A DNA stretch of 64,000 bases from Stemphylium vesicarium (Eukaryota; Ascomycota; Dothideomycetes; Pleosporales; Pleosporaceae). The stretch spans positions 209,623 through 273,622 of the forward strand of contig QXCR01000021.1 in assembly GCA_004380135.1 (NCBI GenBank), in the 5' to 3' direction. Of the stretch, positions 41,901 to 53,811 are shown one piece after another. The position numbers and the translations under genes were made by a program. Positions within the stretch are counted from its first letter, which is position 1. Every line of letters starts with the position of its first letter. Below the pieces are notes generated by a model, which was given only the letters and a program-made list of their open reading frames with translations, was not told where the DNA came from and ran no database searches.

Positions 41901-43432
41901 GTCTACCGGTGTCACTAGAAGACAAGATTCAATTCCTAATTGAATCCGGCTTCCATCCTCTGAAGGCTGCATATCTCGCGAAAAGTCTTGAGCGGTTCAT
42001 CCAGGTGAGTCAGATACAGCAGGAGACTAAGTTACGTGTACCTCTTGCAAAGGCAACATTTCTGTACGGAGTTGCGGATCCATTAGGGGTGCTGAAGCCA
42101 GGGGAGATTCATGTGCAGTTTTCGACATCATTCGTCGATGAGACAACAGATGAGATGTACCTCTGCCTCAGGGACATGGAGGCACTGGTAGCTCGTCAAC
42201 CCACTTGTCGCCGCTCCGACATCCAGAAGGTGCGGACGGTCGTACACCCTGCGCTGTTGCATCTAGCAGATGTGGTTGTCTTCCCATCTAGAGGACGCTA
42301 TCCCTTGGCGGGTAAGTTGCAAGGGGGCGACTATGATGGCGACTTATTCTGGATCTGCTGGGAGTCGGCACTCGTCCAGCCATTTCTCAATGCCCCCGCG
42401 CCATTCCAGTCTGCAAATCCTTCGCAGTATCGTATCGAAACAAGAACCGAAAAAGTTCGGGATCTCATTGATCCTGCCAGCCCTGAAAATGTGGACAGTT
42501 TCTTGAAAAGCGCTTTTGAGTTTCGGAGCAACCCTTCGTTGCTCGGTCTCGTCACCGCTTTCAGCGAAAAACAGGCTTACAGTGAAAATCGGGTCCATTC
42601 TGAACTACTCGAGCAACTTTATGATAGGCATGACCTTCTAGTCGATGCATCGAAGCAGGGATATGTGTATCCTCAGGCGGAGTTTGACCGTTTTGTGCGT
42701 AGCTTGGCTAAGGCGCCGAAACAGCCAGCATACAAAAGGGCAATGGATGACTGTATGGAAGCGAAAGATCCAGTAGCGACTGAAAATTGCCGAAAAAAAC
42801 GATATCAGCACAATCCCAACAACATACTGGATTATCTCTATTTCGACATCGTACGAGCGCATAACATCGAGACTATGAGACAGGTCAAATCAGTCTTGTC
42901 GCAAGCTACTGAGTTTGACGAGACGCTGCGATACCCGATTGAGCGCCTTATCTCGAAGCCATCAGAGGTGATCAAGCAAGAGCTTGTTTCTCTGACCAAG
43001 AAGCTAGATGGATTGAACAACAACTGGGTGGCGGGTTGGAACAGCAAACCGAAGACTATAGAGCTTCAGAACGCTCTCATAGAAAACTGCCATCGGCAGT
43101 ACCTGGCCATACAGCCCGACCACCCCGACGATCCTCACATTGAGCCGTTGGTAGAACCTTATCTCAGGCCTGCGGCCTGTCTCTGGGATGTAATCAAAGC
43201 CTCGGCACTGTATTCCATGTTTGCAAGGCCCGAAAAGTGCAGCTTCGTCTTTACAATGGCAGGCAGCGAGCTTGCAAAGCTGAAGGCAAACAGCTTCCAG
43301 GAGACCAGATCGATTGTCCTCCCGCTCCGGGCAAATCTCAAACCGAAACCCATCAAGGCGCTAGTCCAGTACGACGACGCCGAAGACGAAGACGATTTCG
43401 AATCTGCGCTCGAAGATCCTTTGCTGGATTAG
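38966..43432 (+). CDS. RNA-dependent RNA polymerase (QDE-1-like)
   Basis: Exons 38966..39374 and 39627..43432, with an unusually long intron for this window (252 nt, CTGAC branch, GACAG acceptor), give 1404 residues, close to Neurospora QDE-1. The N-terminal 300 residues are Ser/Asp-rich and likely disordered. The RdRP domain follows, with MFGSDRFLYLDFPKF, LFATEGLGIEHPYRVGQMLN and the catalytic DYDGD at D1038-D1042 (KLQGGDYDGDLFWICWE), the metal-binding core of eukaryotic cellular RdRPs. Such enzymes make double-stranded RNA for quelling, meiotic silencing or related small-RNA pathways. They act with Dicer and Argonaute, neither of which is in this window. The catalytic motif is complete and the frame is undisturbed, so it is probably active. 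Which RdRP clade (QDE-1, SAD-1 or RRP-3 type) needs a tree. Confidence 0.93.
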
Positions 43433-44057
43433 CACCGGCGTGAAAAGAATACATGCCATTTTGGTTCTATCAAATAGTCGTCAGCCTCTCTGTCGTACTA
43501 CTCCCATCCGCCCGTAACGACTCATGCTCCCTCCTCAGGAAGCCAGTCCGAACGCCTCACTCAGCCAGTCATCACCGCATCTTACCAGACCGCGGTACCC
43601 CATCTTTACAAGACGCAGTCTCGATAAGAAGTCCACTTCCCAGTTGGATATGGGATAGAGTTGTATCTTTCCTTTCTGTTTCTGTTGCTGTTTGCCTTCA
43701 AGCTCTTGTCACTCGTTTGTACCGTTGCCCGACGCTTTTATGTTTTGGAAGAAGATGAGAAAATATTTGGTTAAAGCCTTTCAGCACACTCGTTCTGTAG
43801 CCTGTTTAGCAAATTTTAAAGCGCCGTTTTGTGTAAGAAGGATTCGACTCATGTGTACTACATGAGCATGATCGCTCACGCCCTGTTTGCACGTTCAGTA
43901 AAGCATCGCCGCGGTATCACGAGCAAATCACGTTTCAGTGAACGCCAGCCTTTCTCTGCTTTGAAGCAATAAATGGGTATCATTGAAACAATACATTCAC
44001 CTCCACCCTCCCTCTCCACATCCTCAACCAAACACGAAGACTAGCAAGCTAATCAGC
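43433..44057. other. Convergent 3' flanks
   Basis: This stretch of about 625 bp lies between the 3' ends of the RdRP (plus) and SWC5 (minus) genes. It presumably holds the two 3' untranslated regions. No gene is seen. Confidence 0.5.
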
Positions 44058-45236
44058 TCACCTCGCCGTAGGCGTAGGCGCAGTAGCCGCACTCTTCATC
44101 TTTGCATTCAGCCTCTCCTGCTCCCTGCGCGCCTCAACCCCAGCCAAGAAGTCCATGCGGCCAAGGTACGCCTCCTTGGTTTTGCCATGGGTATCGAGTT
44201 CCTCGGCGATACCCTCTTTGTCGACGAAACCGGTCCAGTCCATGCGCGACTTGTCCACGACGTTGAGTTTCTGCGCCTTGTCTGCTTTCTTTGTGGGTGG
44301 TGGTGGCGGTGCCGCTGCTGCTTCGGAGTCTGGGTTGGGTTCGGCTGCTGGGTCGGCTTCGAGTGCGTCGGTGGTGGTGGACATGTGGCGGGGGTATGAG
44401 AGTTGGTATTCGGGAGCGAGGGCGCGTACGTAGCCTGTTGGGTTGGGATCGAAGCGTGAAGGGCGGCGGAGGGGACGGCGGGTTTTGGGGCCGGTTTGCT
44501 GTTCTATGGTGTCTTTGGGCGATTCTGCTGCTGCGGGGTTTGTAGTGGCTGCTGTCGTTGCTGATTCAGGTGCGTCGTGTGGTTTCCAGCCGTCTTTGAG
44601 ATACTTGTCGAGTTGCGAGCGAGCGATTTGCTTCTCTTCGGTGGTGTCTTGGCCAGCAAATGTGAAGGTCTTCTTAATGGTGAGCTGTTCTTCTTCCTCG
44701 ACGGAAGCTGGAATTTCGACTACAGGCGCGTAATGTTTTGGCGCATGTGCTTCTTGTTGTGTCTTTTGTTCGTCGAGTAGTTTCAGCGGTGCTGCTGTCA
44801 TCTGGGCCCATAGTGCATCGACGTCGACGGTCGCGCCTTCGGTCCTTGCAAGCGGTCTTCGTTCCGTGCCTTCTACCCTCCTTTGCGCCCGTGTCTTGAT
44901 CAATCCACCCTCCCCGCCTTCATCATCCGATATGATCAGCTCGGCATCGTCATCATTGCTACCATTCTTCCCCTTCTTCCCCTTCTTCCCCTTCTTCTTG
45001 GACCGTTTTCTTCGCGCGGCTTGTATTGTGACCTCATCCCCGGAATCTAGATCTTCGTTCTCGGGGGCTTTTCGCTTGTGCTTGCGCTGTGTGGGTTCAA
45101 TGGTAACACGATCTTCGTCTTCGGAGCTCGATGCCTCTTCGGCGGGGGCGGCATCAGGATTGAAGTCCTCATCGGAGGACTCGTGATATTTATCTTCGGT
45201 GTTTTCGAGGTCCTCGTCGCCGTATGTGTGGGGCAT
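44058..45236 (-). CDS. SWC5: SWR1-complex protein 5 (BCNT-C domain)
   Basis: A single exon encodes 392 residues from the ATG at 45236 (MPHTYGDEDLENTEDK); an earlier in-frame ATG at 45287 is less likely because the acidic Swc5 start begins here. The N-terminal 110 residues are very acidic (SSDEDFNPDA, SSSEDED), followed by a Lys/Gly run (KKKGKKGKKGKNG). The C-terminal 62 residues form the BCNT-C domain with the family core MDWTGFVDKEGIAEELDTHG, then KEAYLGRMDFLAGVEARRE. Swc5 is a subunit of the SWR1 chromatin remodeller that exchanges H2A for H2A.Z; the acidic N-terminus binds H2A-H2B. The gene is divergent from a membrane-protein gene with only 296 bp between the starts. Confidence 0.93.
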   Translation of the reverse strand: MPHTYGDEDLENTEDKYHESSDEDFNPDAAPAEEASSSEDEDRVTIEPTQRKHKRKAPENEDLDSGDEVTIQAARRKRSKKKGKKGKKGKNGSNDDDAELIISDDEGGEGGLIKTRAQRRVEGTERRPLARTEGATVDVDALWAQMTAAPLKLLDEQKTQQEAHAPKHYAPVVEIPASVEEEEQLTIKKTFTFAGQDTTEEKQIARSQLDKYLKDGWKPHDAPESATTAATTNPAAAESPKDTIEQQTGPKTRRPLRRPSRFDPNPTGYVRALAPEYQLSYPRHMSTTTDALEADPAAEPNPDSEAAAAPPPPPTKKADKAQKLNVVDKSRMDWTGFVDKEGIAEELDTHGKTKEAYLGRMDFLAGVEARREQERLNAKMKSAATAPTPTAR

Positions 45237-45532
45237 GGTGATTGCGGAAATGTGTCGGAGAGGCTTTTGAGAGATGGCGTCGCGCATATGCTAAAGCGAA
45301 CATGACGGTTGGCGCCAGATCGCCGGCTAGTGACGGAGACGGTCTAGTGCGAAACAGGGGTCAAGCTCCGATTAACAGGCAGTGACGTGGGTGGGCAGAG
45401 GGAGGGGTTCCAGTCGCGTTCCAGATCAAAACAAGACATGCGACCTCTCCTCGCTGCTATTGTCGCTTTCGCATGATGCGCATTCATATCTGCTTCTTCT
45501 AAACACCTCATAGAAATCTCCGAGCAGTTACC
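45237..45532. promoter_or_regulatory. Short divergent promoter, SWC5 and membrane protein
   Basis: This 296-bp spacer lies between two divergent start codons (45236 minus, 45533 plus), so the two genes probably share a promoter region. No specific element was identified. Confidence 0.5.
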
Positions 45533-47253
45533 ATGGCGCCCGTCGACACGGACGCTTCCGCGCGCAGCAACTCGCTCCCCATTGCTCTCTTCGGCGGCCA
45601 GGTCTTCCTAGTTACAGCTCTCACGGCTCGCGTGCTGCTCACTACTCGACGCGCCGCGAAATCGCAACCGCCTTCGACCCACACGCGCTCCCAAGACCCG
45701 GCGCGCCGTCGCCATGCTTTTGTCTTCTCCGTCATCGCGCTCTTGTCGCTGTTATCGGTGGGCAGCTTCGCCTTCCTCTGGCGCGCCATCTCTTACGTGA
45801 GATGGGCTCAGCACAACAACCAGGAGATTCCGGGCAGCCTGTGGAGTGGATGGTACGGCACTGGCGAGGAAGGAAGATGGCACTTAGGCGATTGGATCGC
45901 AGACATTGACCTTGTGCGCGAATTCGATGCTGTGGGCATAATGAAGCCAGAAGGCTTTCTTTATACGAGCCAATACTTCGTGGGACTGATAGCAAGCTCC
46001 ATCTTCATGGGCGCCGAAGGTACGTCGAATGCGACTGATCAAGTACATGAACTAATTTGTTCGCTTCGTAGGTCGTAGGCGCAACCTATCCAACTCCACC
46101 ATCGCGTCGTTTGTGCTTCTGAGCTCCATTGGAAGCCTCGGGTACTCCTTGAGCTTGTTCTTCATCACTATCTTGTATACGCCTTTGACCCTGCAGCGAG
46201 AGGACACGCCGCTGCACGACACGCTCTTCACACCATACGCCTTCGTTTACGATACGGGGATTGTCGCATCACTCATCACACTCAACCTCTTCCCGCAATT
46301 GGTCTCTGAGTTTGGCGACAAGAGCATGATGCGAGTGGGCTATCTGGCTATGCCTCTCGCCTTTGCGTTTGCGCCACAGGTATGCATTAAACCCCAACGT
46401 GGCTTTCTCTTCTAACAGGAACTAGCTCATTCCGTTCTCATTGGGTCATCAGCACGTTTCCAAGGCGGCTGCTCATCGCTCTTACGCCAAAGTCTTCTAC
46501 GCGCTGTCACTGGCTTCTATTCTAGTATACTGGCGCATCTGGATCACTCTACTCTACGTAAACAGGCCCTTGACTCGCTCCCACGTCTGGGATCTATTCG
46601 CAGACTCTTTTGGAAAAAGTGATTCACTTCACGCAAACAGGCTTCTAGGGAGCATTAGCAATGCTGGCCAGAAGCTGAAACACATCAGCACGCACCCTGC
46701 TATCAGTGTGACAAGTCTTGATGTGCTCTTCACAGCGATTAGTCTGCTTACTTGGACCTTCACCAGAGACCTAGATGTGCATGCTATTCTTGAAAGCAGC
46801 GTGCTCTCTTTCCTGGTGCCCAACCACGAGAAGCATGTCACCTTCAAAGATGAGCTGGCTAGAGTCATGGAACACGCCAGCGAGCCCTCTTCACCTCTAG
46901 AAACGACGACACCCAGGAAGCGCGGTCGTCCTGCAAAGAAAGCCAATGGTGCATCTAGCTCAGCACAGCCAGCCTCTGCGACTGGGCCTCTCAGGCGGAG
47001 CACAAGAGGAAAGGCACGTAGCCCAGACTCTGATGCTGGCTCATTCGCTGGCGACCCTGACGCTACCTACCAGCCAACTGAACAGACGAAGCGAGCTGTT
47101 CAGGCGATGGAATCAGATGGCTCAGCCCCAGAGAGCGATCTTGTCTCTGCTGGGGAGTCGACTGCGCTGGCCATGTTCCTTGCCTTTTTCGGTGGGCTTG
47201 GACAGTTGGCTGCTGGCGCTCTAGGTGCCGAGGTGACGGGCCCGCGTGATTGA
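45533..47253 (+). CDS. Multi-spanning membrane protein with AT-hook-like tail
   Basis: Exons 45533..46019, 46072..46379 and 46426..47253 (introns 52 and 46 nt) join in phase to 540 residues. The first about 410 residues contain some eight hydrophobic segments, for example LPIALFGGQVFLVTALTARV, then FVFSVIALLSLLSVGSFAFL, a SSIGSLGYSLSLFFITILYT segment and YALSLASILVYWRIWITLLY. The C-terminal region is hydrophilic, Ser/Ala/Pro-rich, and carries KRGRPAKK near 430-437, a match to the AT-hook core RGRP, then a second basic patch (RRSTRGKARS). It ends with a last hydrophobic stretch (MFLAFFGGLGQLAAGALGAE). I do not recognise the family. If the tail faces the nucleoplasm the protein could sit in the inner nuclear membrane and touch chromatin; this is inference. 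Confidence 0.8.
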
Positions 47254-48952
47254 AGAATTCGGAATAAATTGTTATTGTACGATTGACGATAAGCGATGAT
47301 ACTATATATGCGGCGATTACATGATTTGCAGTTTTGGAAATGTTGGATGCAGGAGTATAGCCTTTTGATTTATGTGGGTATGTATGTGGATATGGAAACG
47401 CCGGGTTCGGTTTTCTGCTTTGATACCCCAGGATCTGGGACCGGAGCGTCGGGACGCGTTTGATATTGCTTTCTTGATCCTAGCAATTTACTAGTACTTG
47501 GACAAGCGTCGTGCCGCACGCTGCAAACAGGTTCTCGGTGTGGTGAGCAAACCAGTGCTTCTTCGGTGTGGTGATCAAGATGTTGGCGGTTTTTCTTTGC
47601 TTGGGCTCACATCATCAGCTTTGCTACACAGGGCTGATCCTTTAATAATAACAAAGCCCTGTGAAAGCTTGATTTGCTGTCTCAAGTGTTTTTTTTTCGG
47701 TAACGTGGTGCAACCTTGCTATTGCGGATGAATACCCACGAGAACGCATCCCATTCTGTCATGTAATGTTGCCGTCAGCCTTGACTCGGGTTGGGCTGAC
47801 GTTTCAATATTGTTCCCGGCAAAGCTTCGCAGAGGCTGTCACCGCAAGCCACAGAATATGAGGCGTCCAGTGGACAGGCAAGTTGGGTTGATACTGGGAA
47901 CACAAGGTGCCTGAAGATCTTGCTGCTTTAAGCGAAAGACGCGGAGGTGCGACTGCGCGACTGCACGCGACCCAACCGTCTTCTCGCAATGACACTTCAC
48001 ACACATCATTTGCGATCCTTCCAAGAACTCTAGAGTCGTGCCACCGCGGCAACTTATCAGCAGCACTGACTTTGTCTCCGACCCGGCCCTCGACTCGTGT
48101 TGCATTGGACCTTCTGGCGCCCGACTTCCGCAGAGAAGCATCCCTGCCGACCCGGCGCCTTCGGCTTGGAGCCACCCAACGAAGGGCGTTCCCGAGGAGA
48201 ATTGCAACTGCAAGACGCCTGTTTGGTCGTAGAACGAAGCCAAATCGCCCTCGGAAGAGTTACAGAAGGATCCCGCCTGTGCGGCTCACGGCGTGGAATT
48301 AGGTTGGGCGTCGGGTCAACAGCAAGCAAGGGTAACCGGTATCGCCAGGCTCGGGCCTAAAGACTATCACTACCGTGCGCACCGCAGAGACGCTACACTA
48401 TCACCGAATAACCATGGAGGTAAGCCCAACTTTTCTCGTCTGCTCCGTACCCTCCCCACGTGTGTATCATCTCGTTTCCTGTATAGCTAGTTCACGTCTA
48501 AGCCACGTGTGTCGCGCCGCGACTTCCTCAGCCCTATGTACGCCTGCACCATGGCCTGAGCTCTTCTTTCGTACCTTCGGCTCCGTGTGTCAATTGCCTT
48601 GCGGGCAGTATCACTCTTGTAGAACATCACGGGGGCTCCTGATTGATCCGTCACTCCTGCCTCAGCTTCCCCTTTCCATGTGCCGGCGTCCCTTTGTGGC
48701 TCCTCTCTCATCTGGCTACGTATCACACGTCGTCGCAGCGTGGCTGCCATCTTCAAACCAGAGTACCACGCTTCACCGCGCAAATGTCGGTCCGGTGAGG
48801 TAAACGCAGAAGGGGCGGCTCTTTTAATCTCCTGAATTTTTTTCTCCTCGGCGCGGCGCTTTCTTCACTCACGATACCCGTTTCGTTTCGCAACTTGTCT
48901 TCTTTAGCGTTATACCCTGTACTACTACTACTCGCTCCCACTACCCATCACT
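47254..48952. other. Intergenic region upstream of GTR2
   Basis: This stretch of about 1.7 kb has short overlapping frames on both strands near 47.8-48.4 kb and no recognisable gene. The last 200 bp are C/T-rich and include TTTTCTCCTCGG and CTACTACTACTACTCGCTCC, probably the GTR2 leader. Confidence 0.45.
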
Positions 48953-50345
48953 ATGGAGAGTCGATTCATTTCACAGCGACGATCGGTAGCTATCGACGCT
49001 GCACGCAACGTTTTCCGGGAAAATGGCCAAGAGATGGGCCAAACGTCGGCTAGCTCATCGCTTCTCAAGCCAAGTGCACAGTTGACAATGGATCGCTTTC
49101 TACAGGACTTACCAAACGCCGAACAACCGCCGGTGGACTTCGCGCCCCAGTACCACACCGGTCGCGTTCCCAACAGCAAAGCCGGAGATGGCAAACCACG
49201 CTTGTTGCTCATGGGGCAGCGAAGGTAAGTGTGAATAGGAAAGTAGTCGAAATAGAGCTGACTATGTTGCAGGAGTGGAAAGTCTTCGATATCAAGTGTC
49301 GTGTTTCACAAACTCCCACCAAGTGAGACGCTGTACCTTGAGACTACATACAGAATCAAGAAGGAGTCTATGCAGTATGCCACATGTGAAAATAAACCAT
49401 CTCTTGCGCTAACAAATTACTAGCTCGTTCATGGATTTCCAGGTTTGGGATCTTCCCGGTCATCTTGATTACTTCGATCCAGCCTTCGACACAGATAACA
49501 TATTCGAGGAAATCGGGGCTCTGATATGGGTCATTGATGCCCAGGATGAATATCTCGATGCTATTGCTCGGCTGAACATGACGATTCTCAACTTGCAGCA
49601 ATCGTACCCCAACATCAACGTTGAGGTGTTCGTGCACAAGGTTGACGGCCTCTCAGACGACTTCCGCGGAGATACCTTCCGCGACATCATTCAACGGGTG
49701 CAGGATGAGCTTTCCGATCACGGTTACGAACAAGCGCCCATATCCTTCTACCAAACCTCCATCTACGACCACTCCATCTTCGAAGCTTTCAGCAAAGTCA
49801 TCCAAAAGCTCATCCCCCAGCTACCCACACTCGAAGCACTGCTCAACAACCTCTGCGGAGCTTGCAACATTGAGAAGGCATATCTCTTCGACATTATGAG
49901 TAAGATCTATATCGCGACGGATACGAGCCCGACCGATATCGGTAGCTACGAGATATGCTCTGATTACATCGATGTGGTGATTGATGTTAGTGAGATCTAC
50001 GGTTGGGATCGACCTGACGACGGAGAGAACGAGAGCGAGACGGGGAACAACGATGCCGAGAGCCTGATTACCATGGAGAAGAAGAACAGCAGGTATCTCT
50101 ACCTGCGAGAGATTAACAAGTAAGTTGATCGACGTGTGCAAATGATTGGAATCTCCCGTATTGACGACATTGTTAGGTACCTCGCATTGGTGTGCATCAT
50201 GGGCCAGGACAACCCGGCGGAGAAGAAAGCCATCATCGACTACAATGTCGGTGTGTTCCAGGCAGGCCTCAAACAAGTGTTCCCGAAGAGCGACAGAGAG
50301 GCACAAGTCGAGATTCGCGATATTCATGATGTCTCAGAGCAATGA
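48953..50345 (+). CDS. GTR2: Rag-family GTPase Gtr2 (RagC/D homologue)
   Basis: Four exons (48953..49224, 49273..49374, 49424..50119, 50177..50345) with introns of 48, 49 and 57 nt join in phase to 412 residues. The P-loop is G88-QRRS-G93-K94-S95, and the switch II region reads SFMDFQVWDLPGHLDYFDPA. VFVHKVDGLSDDFRGD supplies the guanine-specificity HKVD motif. The C-terminal half forms the roadblock-like dimerisation domain (KAYLFDIMSKIYIATDTSPT onward). Rag GTPases pair as Gtr1-Gtr2 on the vacuole (EGO complex) and signal amino-acid, especially leucine, sufficiency to TORC1. A Ser/Asn-rich N-terminal extension of about 80 residues precedes the GTPase fold. An acidic insertion (DDGENESETGNND) sits in the C-terminal domain. 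Confidence 0.95.
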
Positions 50346-51180
50346 TTGAACTAGGGTGTTTTTTGTATTGATAATACTTGCGTGCAAAAGAAAAAGAAGA
50401 AATCGCAGATTCGCTGTATATATGCCTTGATGCAAACCAGCTCAAGGGGATAGATAATGTTTAGGATAAAATCATTCTGTACCAAAGACAATGCAGGAAG
50501 ACTTGAAAAACAAGAACATTTGAAATACGCACGTGAGGTCGCTACTCGGACACAGAAACTCGTACCGAGAACGTGTTCGTAACTTGAAGAAGCAATACGC
50601 GTATCAACCCAGCAATGCCCCTCGCGAGCAGGAACTCCCAAGCCTTCCGATCGCCGACGCGGAAGAGGAGAGCGATGGCCGAATGACATCAACCGGAAGC
50701 TTCGGAGGCGGACCCAATCATCGGCTCCCAAATATGGGCGCGTTACTTTCCGACGTCCACGACGCGAGTGCGAGCAATCTATTTCTCCGCATTTCGCACG
50801 CGCGCGCGCTGATCGGACGACTCCTGTTCTTGCGGACACGTCTCCGCATACTTTCTGCTTAAGTAGCTTGTGACTTTGGTTGCTTGCTTGGAAACAGAAT
50901 CCAGGTTTGTTGCCTCGGTACATTGTCAAGCGCTGTTTGACGTATTGCGTACCGCTGTTTCTTGGGTTGGAATTGAGTTGACCTGGGTTCTGAGGACAGG
51001 TATGGAATTACTACCAAGATTGTGTTGCTTGTTTCGGAAGGCTGATGTGTTGTAGACTGCAGACAGTGTAATTCAAAGGAGCGCAACTTGTTCCATCGAC
51101 TTACTTCTACGTCACCCATCAAGACACCCTAGCTGGGAACTCGCACCGCGCAAGCACGACAACCCACCACCACTTGCACA
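50346..51180. other. Intergenic region
   Basis: This stretch of about 835 bp lies between two plus-strand genes. Frames of about 110 codons (plus) and 190 codons (minus) overlap without any family resemblance. No gene is called. Confidence 0.45.
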
Positions 51181-52096
51181 ATGTCTTCCTCGCAGCGATA
51201 CCGCCGTCCCGCAAAGGAAAATGCGCCCACAGACACGACAACATCCTCTATACCCCCGACCTCGACGGGCGCAAAAGAAAAGGCTGAGCTCAAGCAGGCC
51301 GTTAAGGAACAAGCGGCCGCGACATCAAATGGCCTGTCAGTACTGGATGTGCTGCGGATACTAGGGGGTATAGTGCTGTTGAGCTGCGGACTGAGCTATC
51401 TGAGTACAAGCGGAGAGAGCATGACATGGGGCTACAACGCCTGGTGGACGCGAGCGCGAGAGTGGAAGACTCTAATGGTACACATCTACCCTCTCAATCC
51501 ACCATACGCATGCAAACAAGACAAGTCACTAACCAACCAAACAGCAAGGCCAAGTCACCCTCACGGACGCCGAACTCGCCCTCTACGACGGCAGCGACCC
51601 CACCAAGCCCATCTACCTCGCCCTCAACGGCACAATCTACGACGTCTCCATCTCGCCCACGACCTACGGACCCGGCGGCTCCTACCACTTCTTCGCCGGC
51701 AAAGACGCCGCGCGCGCCTTCCTCACCGGCTGTTTCGCCGAAGACAGCGTCCCCGATCTGCGCGGCGTAGAGCAAATGTTCATCCCCATCGACCCTGAAG
51801 AAAAAGCCTCGCTCACCCCCGAGGAGCGCGCCGCGGAAATGGAAAAGGCTCGCCACAGGAAGAAGCTCTCCAGCGGCGAACTCAAGAATAGACATGCGCA
51901 GGAACTCAAGAGTGCGAGAAAACAGATGCAGGCGGGCTTGGAGGGCTGGCATATGCTGTTCCGCGGCGACAAGGGCAAGCCGTATCGCAGGGTGGGTTAT
52001 GTTAAGAGAGAGCCGGATTGGTTGGAGAAGATGCCCAAGCGCGGGTTGTGTGAGCAGGCGGAGAAGGGGAGGCCGGTTAGGAAGTATGATGGTTGA
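51181..52096 (+). CDS. Cytochrome-b5-like heme/steroid-binding (MAPR) membrane protein
   Basis: Exons 51181..51477 and 51545..52096 (intron 51478..51544, 67 nt) join in phase 0 to 282 residues. A Ser/Thr/Pro-rich N-terminus is followed by one membrane segment (about 54-74, VLDVLRILGGIVLLSCGLSY). The cytochrome-b5-like domain starts near residue 100: VTLTDAELALYDGSDPTKPI, then YLALNGTIYDVSISPTTYGP and GGSYHFFAGKDAARAFLTGC. This is the MAPR pattern (Dap1/PGRMC1), in which Tyr residues rather than paired His bind heme. The C-terminal part is charged and helical, with GLEGWHMLFRGDKGKPYRRV near the end. MAPR proteins support P450 enzymes in sterol synthesis; this longer fungal form with a C-terminal extension is related but not identical to Dap1. 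Confidence 0.9.
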
Positions 52097-53266
52097 TGCG
52101 TTGTCATTATATACAAGCTTGGAGTATGTTGGTCTTAGCTAGGGGTATAGTTGCAAGCATGTGGATTTGTGAATGACCGTTGCAAAAAAATCATCGTGAT
52201 TTCTTGCGTAAGAGTGATCTTGACGATTGAGCTACATGTGCTTTCAACTCGTTCTGGCGCGTATTTGTACTCAATCGACTATGTAAGGAACACACGCTTA
52301 GACAGACATGATCTTGGTACGACGAAAGCGAAACGCAGATATGTATTGAACGCAGTACACTACGCTTCGCTCTCTTTCCTGTATACATCCATCAGGCCCC
52401 TTCACCCTTCCATCTTGGTTTTGATAGATAAGAATAATGTATAAAACCAGCCACCTACTTTCATCCTTGTAGATTCCTTTTCGCACACCTTTCTCCCTAA
52501 ATTAAACCACTAGAGAGGATCAAACAAAATAACGGAAGCGAAGCGAGCTTGTGGTCCAAAATGGAATAAACGCACATACATGTTACCACTATTCGCTTTT
52601 TCCTTTGCGGGAGTACATGCAAAGCATAGAGTAAGTAACTCTACATTTTCGGCACATTAAATTCAAAGACTGACGAGGGATCATTAGAAGATGTGGTCAG
52701 CATATTAAATGTTTATCAATGCCCCCAATTTTGTGTGGACGTCTAGTTCAATGGCCGGTGCTGGCAGGGTAGTCCTGGCCATGTGCTCCATTAACTATGA
52801 TCGTTATCAATAGTACAAAAGAGAACGTAGACCCCCTTCGCAAAAGGGAGGGTTGACAGCGAGGTTTCGTAAATCATGTTGGCCAAAGGGGATAAGTCTG
52901 ACCCACGACGAAGTGGTAAGGCCACATCTGTCCAACGTAGTATGACAGGACGCTTCCAGCTCCAGCTCCAGCTTTAGCGAATCTCACATATATAAAGATC
53001 ACAAGTATTCAAGTCATTATGATTGGGGTGTTTCGGATATCTTTTTCATTCAGTACATAACCGACACCTCCCATGGACTGCAGGTGCGGTACCTGAGCCC
53101 GTTCCTCTCATTTCATGTCCGCTATGAAGCATGCATCCCAATGTAGTGTGACCCGTTCATTTCATGAAAGACGCCGATTGGAAATGGAAAGAGGAATGTC
53201 GTTGAAAAACTGAAAGAAGTGTCCGAGTCTCGCGTTTAGATTTGTTGACTGGTTCTTAACGTGAGT
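52097..53266. other. Convergent 3' flanks
   Basis: This stretch of about 1.2 kb lies between the convergent MAPR gene and the eS25 gene. It includes a short TCCAGC repeat (three units near 52956-52973). No gene is recognised. Confidence 0.5.
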
Positions 53267-53811
53267 TTACTCGGCGGCGCCGACAGCTCGTGCTGGAAAA
53301 TGTTAGTCTATGCTCGTTGCGTTGCTTTTGGCATTCCGGTCTTCCTGGACGTGAAAGTCAAGGAGCCCGGAGATTGGGTCGTGACATACTGTAGATGCTG
53401 AGCTTGGAGTGTCCGACAACCTTCTTGATCTGGCCGTTGGCCTCGAGGTCGGTAAGCGCTTTCCGTGCGACCGAGCCGTTGATCTTCAAGCGATCGACGA
53501 GGGTGGCAACGGTGATGAGGCGGTAGGACTGGACATCCTTCTGGAGCTTGTCGTTGATCTGCTTGTCGAGAACGACGGCGTGCTGGGCCTTGTCCTTGAC
53601 TATGGAAATGTCAGTCGTGCTTCTTCATTGCGGAGTCTCGCGGTTGCGCGAGCGTCATATGGAGTGGTGGACGCTTTGGGGGAGTATTTCGAGCGTGTGG
53701 GAATGGATGCGTTGTGCAGCGGTGTTGATGGCGTGCGTTGCGATATCACGTACCCTTGCCCTTAGACCACTTCTTCTTTTGCTTCTTGCCTCCAGTTGCT
53801 GCAGGTGCCAT
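53267..53811 (-). CDS. RPS25: 40S ribosomal protein eS25
   Basis: Three exons (53754..53811, 53390..53599, 53267..53292) join in phase to 97 residues. The N-terminus is a basic tail (MAPAATGGKKQKKKWSKGK). The winged-helix core follows: VKDKAQHAVVLDKQINDKLQ, then KDVQSYRLITVATLVDRLKI and NGSVARKALTDLEANGQIKK, ending VVGHSKLSIYTRAVGAAE. eS25 lies in the head of the small subunit near the E site and is needed for some IRES-driven and frameshifting events. The introns (154 and 97 nt) are longer than the local norm, as is common in ribosomal protein genes. Confidence 0.97.

Noticed and set aside
47804..48329. Several overlapping frames of 90-135 codons on both strands
   Set aside because: A GC-rich stretch keeps many frames open at once. 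No one frame has protein-like features.
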